Source: Photorhabdus caribbeanensis
GTDB lineage: Bacteria > Pseudomonadota > Gammaproteobacteria > Enterobacterales > Enterobacteriaceae
Direction of reading: 5' to 3'
Assembly (NCBI RefSeq): GCF_018448885.1
Contig: NZ_RCWB01000022.1
Span: 1 to 64,000, forward strand
DNA length: 64,000 nt
Position 1 is the first letter of the stretch. Each line of letters starts with the position of its first letter. A model generated the notes under the pieces. The model saw only the letters and a list, made by a program, of their open reading frames with translations. It was not told the origin of the DNA and ran no database searches. This document shows positions 52,788 to 63,893 of the stretch, in pieces. Made by a program: the position numbers and the translations under genes.

Positions 52788-53972
52788 TTATTGGTTTTTA
52801 TTGATTATATTATTATTTGAATTGATTTTTGAAAGAAAAATAGTCGATATAACTATTGAAGAAACTAATAATATTGTAAATCCAGCAATGATTTCTTCAA
52901 CGCCAACACCTGAATAAATAGTATAAAAAAGAATGCTCATAGTAATAAAGACATAAATACCTGATTGCATACCCAAAGTATAAAGAGAGTTTTTTGAATA
53001 TAATCCCAAATAAGATAAAAAAACAGGTTGCATAATGGTATTAGCTAAAAATACCATAATTGTGAATAGTAAATAGAGTATGCCAGAATTTATCATAATG
53101 CTAAGTAAGCAGAATCCGAGAGAAAATAATTGTAGGATATTACCTATCATGATTCTTTTGGTTAAAAGTGCGGATTTAATGATTTTCATGATGCCAATTG
53201 CACAGGGGAACCATGTAACCAGTAATATGATATACATTTGAGTCATGTCAATATGTTCAAAATATTTTGTTCGCATTGCTGGCATAATCATTAAGGATAG
53301 AAAAAAGCAAACATTGATGATAACTAAACTGGAAAAGGCAAGTAAAATAACTAATTTATTGGTTGTTTTCACAGAATCTTTAATATCCTGTTTTTGTTTT
53401 TTTAAATTATGGCTTTTAAAGCTAGTGAAATAGATAATTGAAGCAATAGAATAAATAAAAGCAGCAAAAAAGTCTGCTGATGTGCGGGAATTTAGACTTA
53501 AAAGAGAGAAAATAACTGGAATTAAAAATGGCAGGCTTAATAACGCGAGGCTTAAAATAGAAAAATTACTATTCGTTTTCTTTTCATTTTCTGTGGTTAT
53601 AAGAATATTTCTTCCCATTATGACAATAAATCCACTTATTACTCCCCATAATATTCTATGCAGAGTATCCAGCCAAACTGGAATAAATGTTGTTTCTTTT
53701 GCAAAGAGAATGCAGTTTATGGTTGCTAGTAATAAGAAGAAGCCAAAAATATTTCTTTCAAAAAAAGCAATATTCATTTTTCGAATAAAAAAGGATACAG
53801 TCATACATCCCAGAGATAACCCCAATAAATAGGAAAAAACAGGAATATAAGCGTTTAAAATCATGCTTCCATCTTTAAGCACGGTATCTACCCAAATCAT
53901 CAGGCCAGATGAGCCGGTAATATTTGCGGCACTTAATAGTATACTTAGCACAACAGCTCTATTGTTAAACAT
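52788..53972 (-). CDS. MFS-like membrane transporter
   Basis: A 394-residue protein with about 11-12 hydrophobic segments spread over its length (for example AYIPVFSYLLGLSLGCMTVSF, LVILLAFSSLVIINVCFFLSL, GIYVFITMSILFYTIYSGVG) and a Lys-rich central cytoplasmic loop (FKSHNLKKQKQDIKDSVK). This is the layout of a two-times-six-helix major facilitator. No diagnostic substrate motif is visible, so the cargo is unknown. It is much more AT-rich than its neighbours and interrupts the conserved truC-yqcA pair, and a truC 3'-end relic lies on its far side. It is therefore probably acquired by transfer. Confidence 0.7.
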   Translation of the reverse strand: MFNNRAVVLSILLSAANITGSSGLMIWVDTVLKDGSMILNAYIPVFSYLLGLSLGCMTVSFFIRKMNIAFFERNIFGFFLLLATINCILFAKETTFIPVWLDTLHRILWGVISGFIVIMGRNILITTENEKKTNSNFSILSLALLSLPFLIPVIFSLLSLNSRTSADFFAAFIYSIASIIYFTSFKSHNLKKQKQDIKDSVKTTNKLVILLAFSSLVIINVCFFLSLMIMPAMRTKYFEHIDMTQMYIILLVTWFPCAIGIMKIIKSALLTKRIMIGNILQLFSLGFCLLSIMINSGILYLLFTIMVFLANTIMQPVFLSYLGLYSKNSLYTLGMQSGIYVFITMSILFYTIYSGVGVEEIIAGFTILLVSSIVISTIFLSKINSNNNIINKNQ

Positions 53973-54354
53973 AGTGATGGTTTTCCTTTATTTAGCGCTT
54001 ACTTATGCCGTTCTATTAATCTCATAATACTATTGTTGATCTTGAAAAAAAGTATATGGTCATTTTTAATATTAATATCAATGTCATAAACTAAAGTTGT
54101 TTAAAAAAGTGATTTTAACACTGAATTATTATTGGCTAAATAGCTTGATTTAAGATGACTTCACTTCTGTTACTTGATCTTGGTTGTCACAGAAAACGAT
54201 GTTTTTGATGATTACCTGTTACCGTTTTATGTAGAATAACTACAGTTATTGATCGCTACGTTTGTTCGTAATTGGCTTAACAGATATATGATTAGTCATT
54301 AGTGCTGATGGGATACTGTTTACATGACAGAGTGAACTTAATAGTGGCAATATT
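53973..54354. other. Gap upstream of the MFS-like gene
   Basis: An AT-rich 380-bp interval with no gene found. It should contain the promoter of the minus-strand transporter gene. Weak resemblance to truC (GGGAT, TGGCA) begins near 54308 but is not convincing before about 54355. Confidence 0.4.
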
Positions 54355-54444
54355 TGATTTGATACGACGGCTTAGCTGGTAAAGGTAATTATCCCTGATT
54401 TGGGAAGGGTTGAGTTTTCTGCTGTTGCCAGCGAGGATAACTAA
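54355..54444 (+). pseudogene. Decayed relic of the original truC 3' end
   Basis: TTGATACGACGGCTTAGCTGG matches truC bases that encode LIRQFGW. After a frameshift the text reads KVIIPDLGRVEFSAVASEDN and stops with TAA at 442-444 of this kilobase (54442-54444), 30 bp before yqcA. E. coli TruC ends with a similar ERVEFSA segment, while the present truC ends differently. The relic is thus probably the ancestral end of truC, left beside yqcA when the transporter segment entered. Confidence 0.75.
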
Positions 54445-54473
54445 ATAATTCCTTGAAAAAGAGATAATAAATT

Positions 54474-54923
54474 ATGGCAAAGATAGGTATTTTTGTTGGT
54501 ACTGTTTATGGTAACGCGCTTGCTGTTGCAGAAGAAGCACAGCAGATCCTTGAACAACAAGGTCATGATGTAGAAGTCTTTGAAGAAGGGGAGCTGGAAC
54601 AGTGGCAATCCTATCTTGATCAAATGGTTTTAGTTATCACTTCAACTACCGGGCAAGGAGATTTGCCCGATAATATTCGGCCTCTTTACTATGCCTTGCG
54701 AGATGAACTGGGGTATCAGCCAGAATTACGCTATGGCGTGATCGCCTTGGGTGATAGCAGTTACGAGAATTTTTGTGGTGGTGGTCGCGCTTTTGATGAG
54801 TTGCTACAAGAGCAAGGGGCAATAAGAATCGGTGAGGTTTTGATGGTGGATGCGGTGGAAGAAGCTGAACCGGAAGTTTTTGCTCAGTCTTGGATCAAGC
54901 AATGGGGAGAATTATTTGAATAA
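54474..54923 (+). CDS. yqcA: Flavodoxin-like protein YqcA
   Basis: A 149-residue short-chain flavodoxin of the MioC/YqcA type, the same length as E. coli YqcA. The FMN phosphate loop is [18 protein letters not shown] at the N-terminus. Ring-binding segments are [19 protein letters not shown] and [17 protein letters not shown]. It is probably an electron carrier of unknown partner. In E. coli it follows truC directly; here the two are separated by the transporter gene. AAAGAGATAA precedes the ATG. Confidence 0.92.
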   Translation: MAKIGIFVGTVYGNALAVAEEAQQILEQQGHDVEVFEEGELEQWQSYLDQMVLVITSTTGQGDLPDNIRPLYYALRDELGYQPELRYGVIALGDSSYENFCGGGRAFDELLQEQGAIRIGEVLMVDAVEEAEPEVFAQSWIKQWGELFE

Positions 54924-54980
54924 TCTCAATACACCGCTTATACCAAATAAGATATAGGCGGTGTAATTAATAGAACCGTT

Positions 54981-55367
54981 TTATTTACGGGTCAGTTTTT
55001 CCAGATCGGCTTCAATCTCGGCAATCTTGTTGGCAACAACGTGTTCAAGATGACGCAAGTCGTCGAGAATTTTGTGTTTCAAATCGACTTCTGCTTGGTC
55101 ACGTTTGCAAATTTGATCTAACTCTTCAATCACATAACGCAGGTTAGTGTTGATTTCGTTGATCTCTTTGTATCCTTGCTCTGTGTTGTTTGCAGTTACC
55201 GTCTTGCGTTGACGCGGATATTTGAATTTCACGCTTTTAGCAAAGAATTCACCTTTGTCCTTGCGGAAATAGATTTTCAGAATATCGTTGTTAGCTTCTT
55301 GACGCAGACTATAGCGGTCAATTTCTTCGGGATATGTGATCCCCAGACTCTTTAAGTTATCGTACAT
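54981..55367 (-). CDS. yaeH: YaeH family protein (DUF3461)
   Basis: A 128-residue protein of exactly the E. coli YaeH length and start ([21 protein letters not shown] broken after 20), with a basic middle ([13 protein letters not shown]) and a long amphipathic, coiled-coil-like C-terminus ([18 protein letters not shown] to [10 protein letters not shown]). Function unknown. It lies next to dapD as in E. coli, on the same strand here and separated by a palindromic repeat and the dapD terminator. Confidence 0.92.
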   Translation of the reverse strand: MYDNLKSLGITYPEEIDRYSLRQEANNDILKIYFRKDKGEFFAKSVKFKYPRQRKTVTANNTEQGYKEINEINTNLRYVIEELDQICKRDQAEVDLKHKILDDLRHLEHVVANKIAEIEADLEKLTRK

Positions 55368-55415
55368 AGCACCACCTTAAGGGTATTTTTCCCAGTAGGT
55401 TATTTTATGTGTCAT

Positions 55416-55491
55416 TTTGAATTCGGATTGTCGCCAAGCGCCTTACGTACTCTGTGTACGTTTCGGGTTGTGCGCGTTGTCCGCATTCAAA
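55416..55491. repeat. 76-bp imperfect palindromic element
   Basis: The ends TTTGAAT (55416) and ATTCAAA (55485-55491) are complementary, with CGGA...TCCG and a central hairpin CGTAC-TCTGT-GTACG inside. There is no coding content. It looks like a dispersed enterobacterial palindromic repeat sitting in the dapD-yaeH spacer; I cannot name the family. Confidence 0.6.
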
Positions 55492-55540
55492 CTCCCTATA
55501 TTAATAACACTGACTGAGGTCGGTAATGATGATAAAAAGC

Positions 55541-55575
55541 AAAAAAATAGCGGATTTATTTATTATCCGCTATTT
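55541..55575 (-). terminator. dapD terminator
   Basis: AAATAGCGGAT (55545-55555), 9-base loop, ATCCGCTATTT (55565-55575). On the minus strand the hairpin is followed by a run of seven Ts. It starts seven bases after the dapD stop. Confidence 0.9.
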
Positions 55576-55581
55576 TAAAGT

Positions 55582-56406
55582 TTAATCTATCGATCTAAGT
55601 AGTTCATTAATGCCCACTTTTCCTCGTGTTTTGGCATCCACTTTTTTGACAATGACAGCACAATACAGGCTGTAACTACCATCTTTTGATGGGAGGTTGC
55701 CAGAGACAACAACAGAACCCGTAGGGACGCGACCATAATGGATTTCGCCTGTTTCACGATCATAGATTTTGGTGCTTTGACCGATATAGACACCCATTGA
55801 AATCACTGAACCTTCTTCGACAATCACACCTTCTACAATTTCAGAACGAGCGCCAATAAAGCAGTTGTCTTCAATGATGGTTGGATTAGCTTGCAATGGT
55901 TCCAATACGCCGCCGATGCCGACACCACCGGATAAATGGACATTTTTACCAATTTGGGCACAGGAGCCGACTGTTGCCCAAGTATCTACCATTGTTCCTT
56001 CATCAACATAAGCGCCGATGTTGACATAGGAAGGCATCAGTACGCAGTTACGGGCAATATAAGCCCCTTGACGCGCTGCCGCAGGAGGCACGACACGAAA
56101 GCCCTCTTTTTCAAATCTTGCCTGATCATAGTCAGAGAATTTCATCGGAACTTTATCGAAATAACGGCTTTCTGTGCCATCGATAATCTGATTTTCATTA
56201 ATACGGAAAGAGAGCAGTACAGCCATTTTCAGCCATTGATGAGTGACCCACTGACCGTCAATTTTCTCTGCAACACGCAGTTTTCCACTATCCAGCAGAT
56301 TGATGACTTGAGTAACAGCATCACGTGTTTCATGGTTGACTGTTGTTGGAGTAAGCGTTGCGCGGTTTTCAAAAGCATTTTCAATAATGGATTGTAATTG
56401 CTGCAT
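55582..56406 (-). CDS. dapD: Tetrahydrodipicolinate N-succinyltransferase
   Basis: A 274-residue enzyme of the lysine/diaminopimelate pathway that transfers succinyl from succinyl-CoA to tetrahydrodipicolinate. The left-handed beta-helix is seen as hexapeptide repeats ([60 protein letters not shown]). The length equals E. coli DapD. It lies 46 bp downstream of glnD on the same strand with its own terminator. Confidence 0.97.
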   Translation of the reverse strand: MQQLQSIIENAFENRATLTPTTVNHETRDAVTQVINLLDSGKLRVAEKIDGQWVTHQWLKMAVLLSFRINENQIIDGTESRYFDKVPMKFSDYDQARFEKEGFRVVPPAAARQGAYIARNCVLMPSYVNIGAYVDEGTMVDTWATVGSCAQIGKNVHLSGGVGIGGVLEPLQANPTIIEDNCFIGARSEIVEGVIVEEGSVISMGVYIGQSTKIYDRETGEIHYGRVPTGSVVVSGNLPSKDGSYSLYCAVIVKKVDAKTRGKVGINELLRSID

Positions 56407-56452
56407 TGCATCGGTTCCTTGGTTATCGTCCGAATCATGGGCTTATATTGAG

Positions 56453-59101
56453 TTATATTTTATCCTTTGGATTTAGGGTTGCTGTCAACCTTTCTGATAA
56501 TTCTTCTCTGACTTTTTTATTTAATGCTTTGTGATCCTTATCGGCCAGAACAAAAAAGTCTTCAACACGTTCACCGATCGTGGTGATATGCGCACCATGT
56601 AGTGAAACCCCCATTTCGGCGAAAATATTACCGACTCTTGCCAGTAACCCCGGTTGATCCAAGGCAAATAGTTCCATATAGGTGCGTCGCTCGTTATGGG
56701 TAGGTAAGAAGGTCACTTTTGTTGGTACGTTGAAGTGGCGCAGTTTGGTGGGTAATTTTCGTGTTTTCGGTGTCTTGGTATGAGGGTCCAGAACGACTTG
56801 TAAAAGTGCGTTACGTATTATTTCGTGGCGATCCAATGCTAAAGGATGACCATTGGGTTCCAGTACCACGAAAGTGTCCATTGTCATACCATCACGATTG
56901 GTAAATATTTGAGCATTATGGACACTCAGGTTACGTCTATCCAGTTCGCCGACAACTGCCGCAAACAGGGAAGGACGATCTAAGCTCCAGATAAAAATTT
57001 CTGTACCGCCGCGGGTTGGCTTGGTGCTTATCAGTATCAGTGACTCTTGAGAATCATGTTGCACTAGATGACGGGCGTGCCAGGCAAGTTGTTTTGGTGT
57101 ATGGCGAACGAAATAATCTGCATGACAACGACTCCAGAGCTGATGAAGTTTCTGTTCGTTAATATTATCCTGGCGCAACAGAGCAAGCGCCTGAAAACGG
57201 TTGTGACGGATGCGTTCCCGAAAATCTGGCGTATTTCCCTGGCGTAATTGGTTCTCTGTAGAGAAATAGAGTTCCCGTAACAAGCTCTGTTTCCAACTAT
57301 TCCATAGGTTGATATTGGTTGCGCAGATATCAGCGACTGTCAGGCAGATCAGATAGCGTAACCGGGTTTCATTGAGGATTTGATGGGCAAATTGCTTGAT
57401 GATTTCTGGGTCCTGAATATCTCGTCGTTGAGCTGTAACTGACATTAACAGATGATGACGAACCAGCCAGGCTACTAAATCAGCTTCTCGTGAGTTAAGT
57501 CCATGTTGCAGTGAAAACGCTAGCGCATCGTCAGCGCCAAGTTCAGAATGGTCGCCAGTACGCCCTTTGGCGATATCATGGAATAGTGCAGCAAGACGTA
57601 GCAGCTCAGGTTGAGGCAGACGAGGGTATAGCTCAACACAAAGTGGATGGGCTGGACGATTGTTCTCATTGGCGAAACTTTCCAGTTTTCTCAGTACGCG
57701 GATGGTATGTTCATCGACGGTATAGGCGTGAAACAGATCAAACTGCATCTGACCGACGATATTGCCCCAAAGCGGCGTATAAGCGCCAAGAACACTGTGA
57801 CGATGCATAGGCACAAATGCGCTTTCAACCGCTCTAGGGTGACGTAGGATATCCATAAAGATTTGGCGAGCTTCAGGTAATTCACACAACGGCTGAGACA
57901 GGTTGCGCCGTGCATAACGGAGGTGGCGCAACGTAGTAGAATAAATGCCTTGAACTTCCTCATACTCTGCCATGCGATGAAACATCCGCATAATAGCTGC
58001 GGGTTCTTTGATAAATAGATTTTCATCGATGAGATCAATCAGTTGCCCCCGTAGTTGGAATTCACTATCCAGAGGACGAGATTTTTCATTGGTTTCCAGT
58101 GCCAGAATAGCTTCATCAAACAGTTGCAGTAGCATATTGTTGAGTTCGCTAACACGGCGCGTCATTCGGTAGAAATCTTTCATCATTCGTTCTACCGGTT
58201 GATTACGCTCCCCTTGATAACCTAATAATTGAGCAATACTGAACTGGCGATCAAATAACAGACGGTTATCATAACGATTGACTATCAGGTGAAGGGCAAA
58301 GCGGATCCGCCAAAGGAAACTTTGGCATTCATTTAATTCATTACGCTCTTCTGCTGTTAGGAAACCAAAGTCGACCATTTCATCTATGGAGGTTGCACCA
58401 AAATGGCGACGGGCAACCCACAGTAGGGTATGAATGTCTCGCAACCCTCCGGGGCTGCTTTTGATATCAGGTTCCAGATTATAGCTTGTACTGTGATAGC
58501 GCTGATGGCGTTCATGTTGTTCGACAATTTTGGCATTAAAGAAGTCAGTAGAAGGCCAAAAACCATCATTGAAGGTATGTTGCTGTAACCGAAGAAAAAT
58601 CGCTGGATCGCCACAAATTAACCGCGATTCGATTAAATTCGTCGCAATAGTTAGATCTGACAGTCCTTCCAGTAAGCACTCTTCAAGTGTGCGAACACTG
58701 TGGCCGACTTCCAGTCGGATATCCCATAATAAAGTGATAAATTGTCCAACATTCTGAGCTTGAGGCGGAGTGAGCGGTTGTTCGCTGAGTATCAGCACGT
58801 CAATATCAGATAGTGGATGCAGTTCCCGTCGACCATACCCACCGACGGCAATCAATGAAAGTGATGAAATTTTATCAAATCCGTAGGCATACCATAGCTG
58901 TTGTAATAACTGGTCTATGTAATCACTGCGTGCAGAGATCAAGGCTTCTGCGGAAATACCCGCTTTAAATGCATGTTCCAGCCAAAGCTGAAATTCTTCG
59001 AGGTGCTGTTTCAGCACGGGGTAGCGCAGCTCTTCACTAGAAAAATCAGAGGGAGACAGCGGCGGGATAGGGGCTTGAATTGTGGAGATATCTGCTGGCA
59101 T
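56453..59101 (-). CDS. glnD: Bifunctional uridylyltransferase/uridylyl-removing enzyme GlnD
   Basis: About 882 residues from ATG 59101 ([15 protein letters not shown]); the frame is open another 37 codons upstream but that part has no family look, and E. coli GlnD is 890. Nucleotidyltransferase motif [19 protein letters not shown] (about residue 80), then an HD hydrolase domain ([20 protein letters not shown]) and two C-terminal ACT domains that sense glutamine ([35 protein letters not shown]). It uridylylates and deuridylylates PII proteins, setting nitrogen regulation. Confidence 0.96.
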   Translation of the reverse strand: MPADISTIQAPIPPLSPSDFSSEELRYPVLKQHLEEFQLWLEHAFKAGISAEALISARSDYIDQLLQQLWYAYGFDKISSLSLIAVGGYGRRELHPLSDIDVLILSEQPLTPPQAQNVGQFITLLWDIRLEVGHSVRTLEECLLEGLSDLTIATNLIESRLICGDPAIFLRLQQHTFNDGFWPSTDFFNAKIVEQHERHQRYHSTSYNLEPDIKSSPGGLRDIHTLLWVARRHFGATSIDEMVDFGFLTAEERNELNECQSFLWRIRFALHLIVNRYDNRLLFDRQFSIAQLLGYQGERNQPVERMMKDFYRMTRRVSELNNMLLQLFDEAILALETNEKSRPLDSEFQLRGQLIDLIDENLFIKEPAAIMRMFHRMAEYEEVQGIYSTTLRHLRYARRNLSQPLCELPEARQIFMDILRHPRAVESAFVPMHRHSVLGAYTPLWGNIVGQMQFDLFHAYTVDEHTIRVLRKLESFANENNRPAHPLCVELYPRLPQPELLRLAALFHDIAKGRTGDHSELGADDALAFSLQHGLNSREADLVAWLVRHHLLMSVTAQRRDIQDPEIIKQFAHQILNETRLRYLICLTVADICATNINLWNSWKQSLLRELYFSTENQLRQGNTPDFRERIRHNRFQALALLRQDNINEQKLHQLWSRCHADYFVRHTPKQLAWHARHLVQHDSQESLILISTKPTRGGTEIFIWSLDRPSLFAAVVGELDRRNLSVHNAQIFTNRDGMTMDTFVVLEPNGHPLALDRHEIIRNALLQVVLDPHTKTPKTRKLPTKLRHFNVPTKVTFLPTHNERRTYMELFALDQPGLLARVGNIFAEMGVSLHGAHITTIGERVEDFFVLADKDHKALNKKVREELSERLTATLNPKDKI

Positions 59102-59235
59102 AAGTATAAACCTATGAGAAAGGCGAATCATAATGGCCAGATTACTGAGAAAGTAGGGTGCTAAACAAGGGGATATTGCAGAGAAGGGAGATGCCTTGCA
59201 TGATTTCAGCAAGGCTTCGTAGTTTGCTGTTTTAG

Positions 59236-60033
59236 TTATTCATTTACCAAGACTGCGGAAAGGGTTGGTTCTTCTTCTTTACGCAATGTCATGATTTCAC
59301 AGCCGTTATTAGTAACAACAATGGTATGTTCATACTGCGCAGACAGGCTGCGGTCCTTCGTTTTGACTGTCCAGCCATCTTTCATGGTACGGATGCGGTA
59401 GTCACCGGTGTTAACCATTGGTTCAATAGTGAAAGCCATACCTTTTTGCAGAACAACACCACCATCATCGGCATCATAGTGCAGTACTTGTGGTTCCTCA
59501 TGGAAGCCTTCGCCGATGCCATGACCGCAATATTCTCGGACCACAGAAAAATCGTTAGCTTCAACAAATTGTTGGATGGCTCTACCAAGGGTGCGCAGGC
59601 GAATACCGGGTTTCACCATTTTCAAGGCCAGATAGAGGCTTTCCTGAGTGATGCGGCATAGGCGCTCACCCTGAATGGTTGGTTTACCAACAATGAACAT
59701 TTTTGATGTGTCACCGTGGAAGCCCTCTTTAATGACAGTCACATCGATATTAACAATATCGCCATCTTTCAATGCCTTATCATCACTAGGGATACCATGA
59801 CACACTACGTCATTAACAGAAATACAAACGGATTTTGGGAAGCCATGATAACCAAGGCAGGCAGAGACAGCCTGTTGTTTATGGGTAATGTGATCGTGAC
59901 AGATACGATCTAATTCACCTGTTGTTACACCGGGTTTGACGTAAGGTTCAATAATTTCCAACACTTCTGCCGCCAATCGACCGGCGACGCGCATTTTTTC
60001 AATATCTTCAGAGGTTTTAATTGAGATTGCCAT
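59236..60033 (-). CDS. map: Methionine aminopeptidase
   Basis: A 265-residue type I enzyme with the five metal ligands in place: [20 protein letters not shown] (two Asp), [18 protein letters not shown] (His), [10 protein letters not shown] (Glu) and YEHTIVVT (Glu at the end of SAQYEHT). It removes the initiator Met from nascent chains. Divergent from rpsB, from which it is separated by 430 bp including the rpsB leader. The glnD-map-rpsB order is conserved with E. coli. Confidence 0.97.
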   Translation of the reverse strand: MAISIKTSEDIEKMRVAGRLAAEVLEIIEPYVKPGVTTGELDRICHDHITHKQQAVSACLGYHGFPKSVCISVNDVVCHGIPSDDKALKDGDIVNIDVTVIKEGFHGDTSKMFIVGKPTIQGERLCRITQESLYLALKMVKPGIRLRTLGRAIQQFVEANDFSVVREYCGHGIGEGFHEEPQVLHYDADDGGVVLQKGMAFTIEPMVNTGDYRIRTMKDGWTVKTKDRSLSAQYEHTIVVTNNGCEIMTLRKEEEPTLSAVLVNE

Positions 60034-60242
60034 GAAACTTGTCCATTCAAGGCCAGCGAATCTGCTGGCTGTATGTTTTTCAACAAGGAAAAAATTATTG
60101 AACTAATGGTATCAGCCTACAGAATATCTGCCAATAACAGTTGGCGGCCCTATTTCCCTCGCTACCTTTTTGCCTATCAAGAATACCTTTCGTCACCCTG
60201 CCTTTCTTTTCACATTGAGCTATCAGAAAATGGCAACAAAAG

Positions 60243-60272
60243 TTGGTGTCTTAGGTGGGTTTATGATATAAA
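60243..60272 (+). promoter_or_regulatory. rpsB promoter
   Basis: TTGGTG (60243-60248), a 17-18 bp spacer and ATATAAA (60266-60272) are followed by the GC-rich GCGCGCCGGCG. This is the position and style of the strong, stringently controlled rpsB promoter of enterobacteria. It predicts a leader of about 185 nt. Confidence 0.65.
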
Positions 60273-60279
60273 GCGCGCC

Positions 60280-61190
<911 letters not shown>

Positions 61191-61244
61191 TAAGGCAAGC
61201 TCATTATTGAGCCCTTATTAACCAGGTATTGAAATATATTGGTT

Positions 61245-61270
61245 AGGGGGCCTGTTATGGCCCCCTTTTA
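61245..61270 (+). terminator. Hairpin between rpsB and tsf (partial terminator)
   Basis: AGGGGGCC (61245-61252), loop TGTTAT, GGCCCCCT (61259-61266), then TTTA. A strong stem with a short T run. In E. coli the same spacer has an attenuating terminator. Confidence 0.75.
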
Positions 61271-61339
61271 CGTATCTAATATAAGAACTATCCATGCGGA
61301 ATACTCTCTTCCTGCGGGATACATCGAGGAATAAAACAA

Positions 61340-62191
61340 ATGTCTGGAATTACCGCTGCTTTGGTAAAAGAACTGCGTGAGCGTACTGGCGCAGGTATGA
61401 TGGAATGTAAAAAAGCGCTGGTTGAAGCTAATGGTGATATCGAGTTAGCGATTGACAACATGCGTAAATCAGGTCAAGCGAAAGCGGCCAAGAAGGCTGG
61501 CCGTGTTGCTGCTGAAGGTATCATCCTGGCGGAAGTGGCTGCTGATGGCAAATTCGGCGCTTTGGTTGAGCTGAACTGTGAAACTGACTTCGTTGCTAAA
61601 GATGCTGGCTTCATGGCTTTCGGTAAAGAAGTTATGGCGGCAGTATTGGCTGATAAAACCTCTGATATTGAAACGCTGAAAGCTAAGTTCGAAGAACAGC
61701 GTACTGCACTGGTTGCTAAAATCGGTGAAAACATCAATATTCGTCGCGTTTCTGTATTAGAAGGCGAACAACTGGGTACTTATCTGCATGGTGCGCGTAT
61801 CGGTGTTCTGGTTGCGGCTGAAGGCGCTAATGAAGAGCTGATTAAGCATGTGGCTATGCACATCGCTGCAAGCAAGCCAGAATATGTTAACCCAAGCGAT
61901 GTACCTGCTGATGTGGTTGAGCGTGAGCACCAAATCCAACTGGATATCGCAATGCAGTCTGGTAAGCCACGTGAAATCGCAGAGAAAATGGTTTCTGGCC
62001 GTATGAATAAATTCACCGGCGAAATCTCTCTGACAGGTCAGAATTTCGTGATGGATCCGAGCAAAACAGTTGGCGATCTGTTGAAAGAAAACAACGCTAA
62101 AGTGACCAGCTTCATCCGTTATGAAGTGGGTGAAGGTATTGAAAAAGTTGAGACTGATTTCGCAGCAGAAGTTGCTGCAATGAGTAAATAG
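61340..62191 (+). CDS. tsf: Elongation factor Ts
   Basis: A 283-residue nucleotide-exchange factor for EF-Tu. UBA-like N-terminus ([21 protein letters not shown]), the [10 protein letters not shown] loop that contacts EF-Tu in the core (near residue 80), and the C-terminal module ([22 protein letters not shown]). Length equals E. coli EF-Ts. Co-transcribed with rpsB at least in part. Confidence 0.98.
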   Translation: MSGITAALVKELRERTGAGMMECKKALVEANGDIELAIDNMRKSGQAKAAKKAGRVAAEGIILAEVAADGKFGALVELNCETDFVAKDAGFMAFGKEVMAAVLADKTSDIETLKAKFEEQRTALVAKIGENINIRRVSVLEGEQLGTYLHGARIGVLVAAEGANEELIKHVAMHIAASKPEYVNPSDVPADVVEREHQIQLDIAMQSGKPREIAEKMVSGRMNKFTGEISLTGQNFVMDPSKTVGDLLKENNAKVTSFIRYEVGEGIEKVETDFAAEVAAMSK

Positions 62192-62206
62192 TCTTAATTT
62201 TTACAA

Positions 62207-62236
62207 ACAGGGCCGCCAAATGGCGGTTCTGTTTTA
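62207..62236 (+). terminator. Terminator after tsf
   Basis: ACAGGGCCGCC, AAAT loop, GGCGGTTCTGT (62207-62232, with two G-T pairs), followed by TTTAT. It lies 15 bp after the tsf stop. Confidence 0.75.
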
Positions 62237-62345
62237 TCTAGTCTAAACTGCCTGCTTCCAGTAGGCGTTGAGTTTTAGCATCTGGTCAGAATGACCCGGA
62301 TGTATGTAAATCCCCAATATACTTTTCTGCTTAGGACAGAACATC

Positions 62346-63074
62346 ATGGCAACCAATGCAAAACCCGTATATCAGCGTATCCTGCTTAAACTCAGTGGCG
62401 AAGCCCTGCAAGGTGCAGAAGGTTTTGGTATAGATGCCAGCGTTTTAGATCGCATGGCTCAGGAGATCAAAGAACTGGTTGAGTTAGGCGTACAGGTCGG
62501 TGTCGTCATTGGCGGTGGTAATCTGTTTCGTGGTGCTGGCTTGGCAGAAGCAGGAATGAACCGTGTAGTCGGCGACCACATGGGCATGTTGGCAACAGTA
62601 ATGAATGGTCTGGCAATGCGGGATGCATTACACCGCGCCTATGTGAACGCCCGTCTAATGTCTGCAATTCCTTTAAATGGCGTTTGCGATAACTATAGTT
62701 GGGCAGAAGCGATTAGTTTGTTACGTCATGGTCGTGTTGTTATTTTCTCTGCGGGTACCGGCAATCCGTTCTTTACTACAGATTCGGCAGCGTGTTTGCG
62801 TGGTATTGAGATTGAAGCAGATGTTGTGCTAAAAGCAACTAAAGTAGATGGTGTTTACTCGGCTGATCCGGCTAAAGATTCAGAAGCGGTATTGTTCGAT
62901 AAGCTCTCTTATCAGCAGGTATTAGAGCGTGAATTGAAAGTTATGGATTTGGCGGCATTCACTCTGGCTCGTGATCATAGCTTACCCATTCGCGTATTTA
63001 ACATGAATAAGCCGGGGGCGTTACGTCGTGTGGTGATGGGGGAAAATGAAGGTACCCTGATTTCTCATGAGTAA
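62346..63074 (+). CDS. pyrH: UMP kinase
   Basis: A 242-residue hexameric amino-acid-kinase-fold enzyme that phosphorylates UMP to UDP. Motifs: [43 protein letters not shown] and [16 protein letters not shown]. It is regulated by GTP and UTP in E. coli. Between tsf and frr as usual. Its stop (63072-63074) precedes the frr start by 119 bp. Confidence 0.98.
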   Translation: MATNAKPVYQRILLKLSGEALQGAEGFGIDASVLDRMAQEIKELVELGVQVGVVIGGGNLFRGAGLAEAGMNRVVGDHMGMLATVMNGLAMRDALHRAYVNARLMSAIPLNGVCDNYSWAEAISLLRHGRVVIFSAGTGNPFFTTDSAACLRGIEIEADVVLKATKVDGVYSADPAKDSEAVLFDKLSYQQVLERELKVMDLAAFTLARDHSLPIRVFNMNKPGALRRVVMGENEGTLISHE

Positions 63075-63193
63075 TGTTCAAAGACACCAGAGATGTTTGG
63101 CGGTATGATGAGTCGCCTGATACGCCAAATTTAACAAATCATGGCCATAATGACTTATGGCTTGAAAACAACCAGTTCCCAAGGGTTTGTAAC

Positions 63194-63751
63194 GTGATTA
63201 ATGAAATCAAAAAAGACGCACAAGACCGTATGGAAAAGAGCGTCGAAGCACTTAAAAACCAAATTAGCAAGATTCGTACTGGCCGAGCTTCTCCTAGTCT
63301 GCTGGATGGTATCACTGTTGAGTATTATGGTGCGCCAACGCCTTTGCGTCAGCTTGCTAACGTTGTCGCTGAGGATGCACGTACCCTGGCTATCACGGTA
63401 TTTGATCGTACTATAACGCCGGCGATTGAAAAGGCAATCATGGCTTCTGATTTAGGGCTGAATCCATCTTCTGCGGGGACAACAATCCGTGTTCCTTTGC
63501 CTCCATTGACAGAAGAGCGCCGTAAAGATTTGATTAAGCTGGTTCGTGGCGAAGCTGAGCAGGGGCGTGTCTCTGTGCGTAATATTCGTCGTGATGCTAA
63601 CGACAAAATCAAAGCGCTGTTGAAAGACAAAGAGATCAGTGAAGATGATGAGCGTCGTGCGCAGGATGATATTCAAAAGCTGACGGATAATTTCATCAAA
63701 AAAGTTGATGAAGCTTTGACGAAGAAAGAAGAAGAACTGATGGAGTTCTAA
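63194..63751 (+). CDS. frr: Ribosome recycling factor
   Basis: A 185-residue RRF starting with GTG 63194 ([13 protein letters not shown] aligns with E. coli MISDIRKDAEVRM; AAGGG upstream). The frame is open 40 codons further upstream but that part is not conserved. Conserved parts: [39 protein letters not shown] and [13 protein letters not shown]. With EF-G it splits post-termination ribosomes. A terminator follows (63772-63801). Confidence 0.97.
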   Translation: MINEIKKDAQDRMEKSVEALKNQISKIRTGRASPSLLDGITVEYYGAPTPLRQLANVVAEDARTLAITVFDRTITPAIEKAIMASDLGLNPSSAGTTIRVPLPPLTEERRKDLIKLVRGEAEQGRVSVRNIRRDANDKIKALLKDKEISEDDERRAQDDIQKLTDNFIKKVDEALTKKEEELMEF

Positions 63752-63771
63752 TCTCTTTCATGCGATACATC

Positions 63772-63801
63772 AGCGCTGCTATCGTGCGGCGCTATTTTTT
63801 T
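63772..63801 (+). terminator. frr terminator
   Basis: AGCGCTGC (63772-63779), loop TATCGT, GCGGCGCT (63786-63793, one G-T pair), then A and seven Ts. Confidence 0.9.
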
Positions 63802-63893
63802 ATTCGGCATTTCTCTGAAGTCATGAGCGTTCATAGCCAGGCAAATCAGACAAGTATCAATACACACCAAATAAAACAATTCAGAGCATCAGT

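Noticed and set aside
59102-59212. Upstream extension of glnD
   Set aside because: The 37 extra codons have no family similarity, and the ATG at 59101 gives the usual length.
63074-63193. N-terminal extension of the frr frame
   Set aside because: The conserved RRF start is the GTG at 63194. The upstream 40 codons are unlike any RRF and lie in the pyrH-frr spacer.
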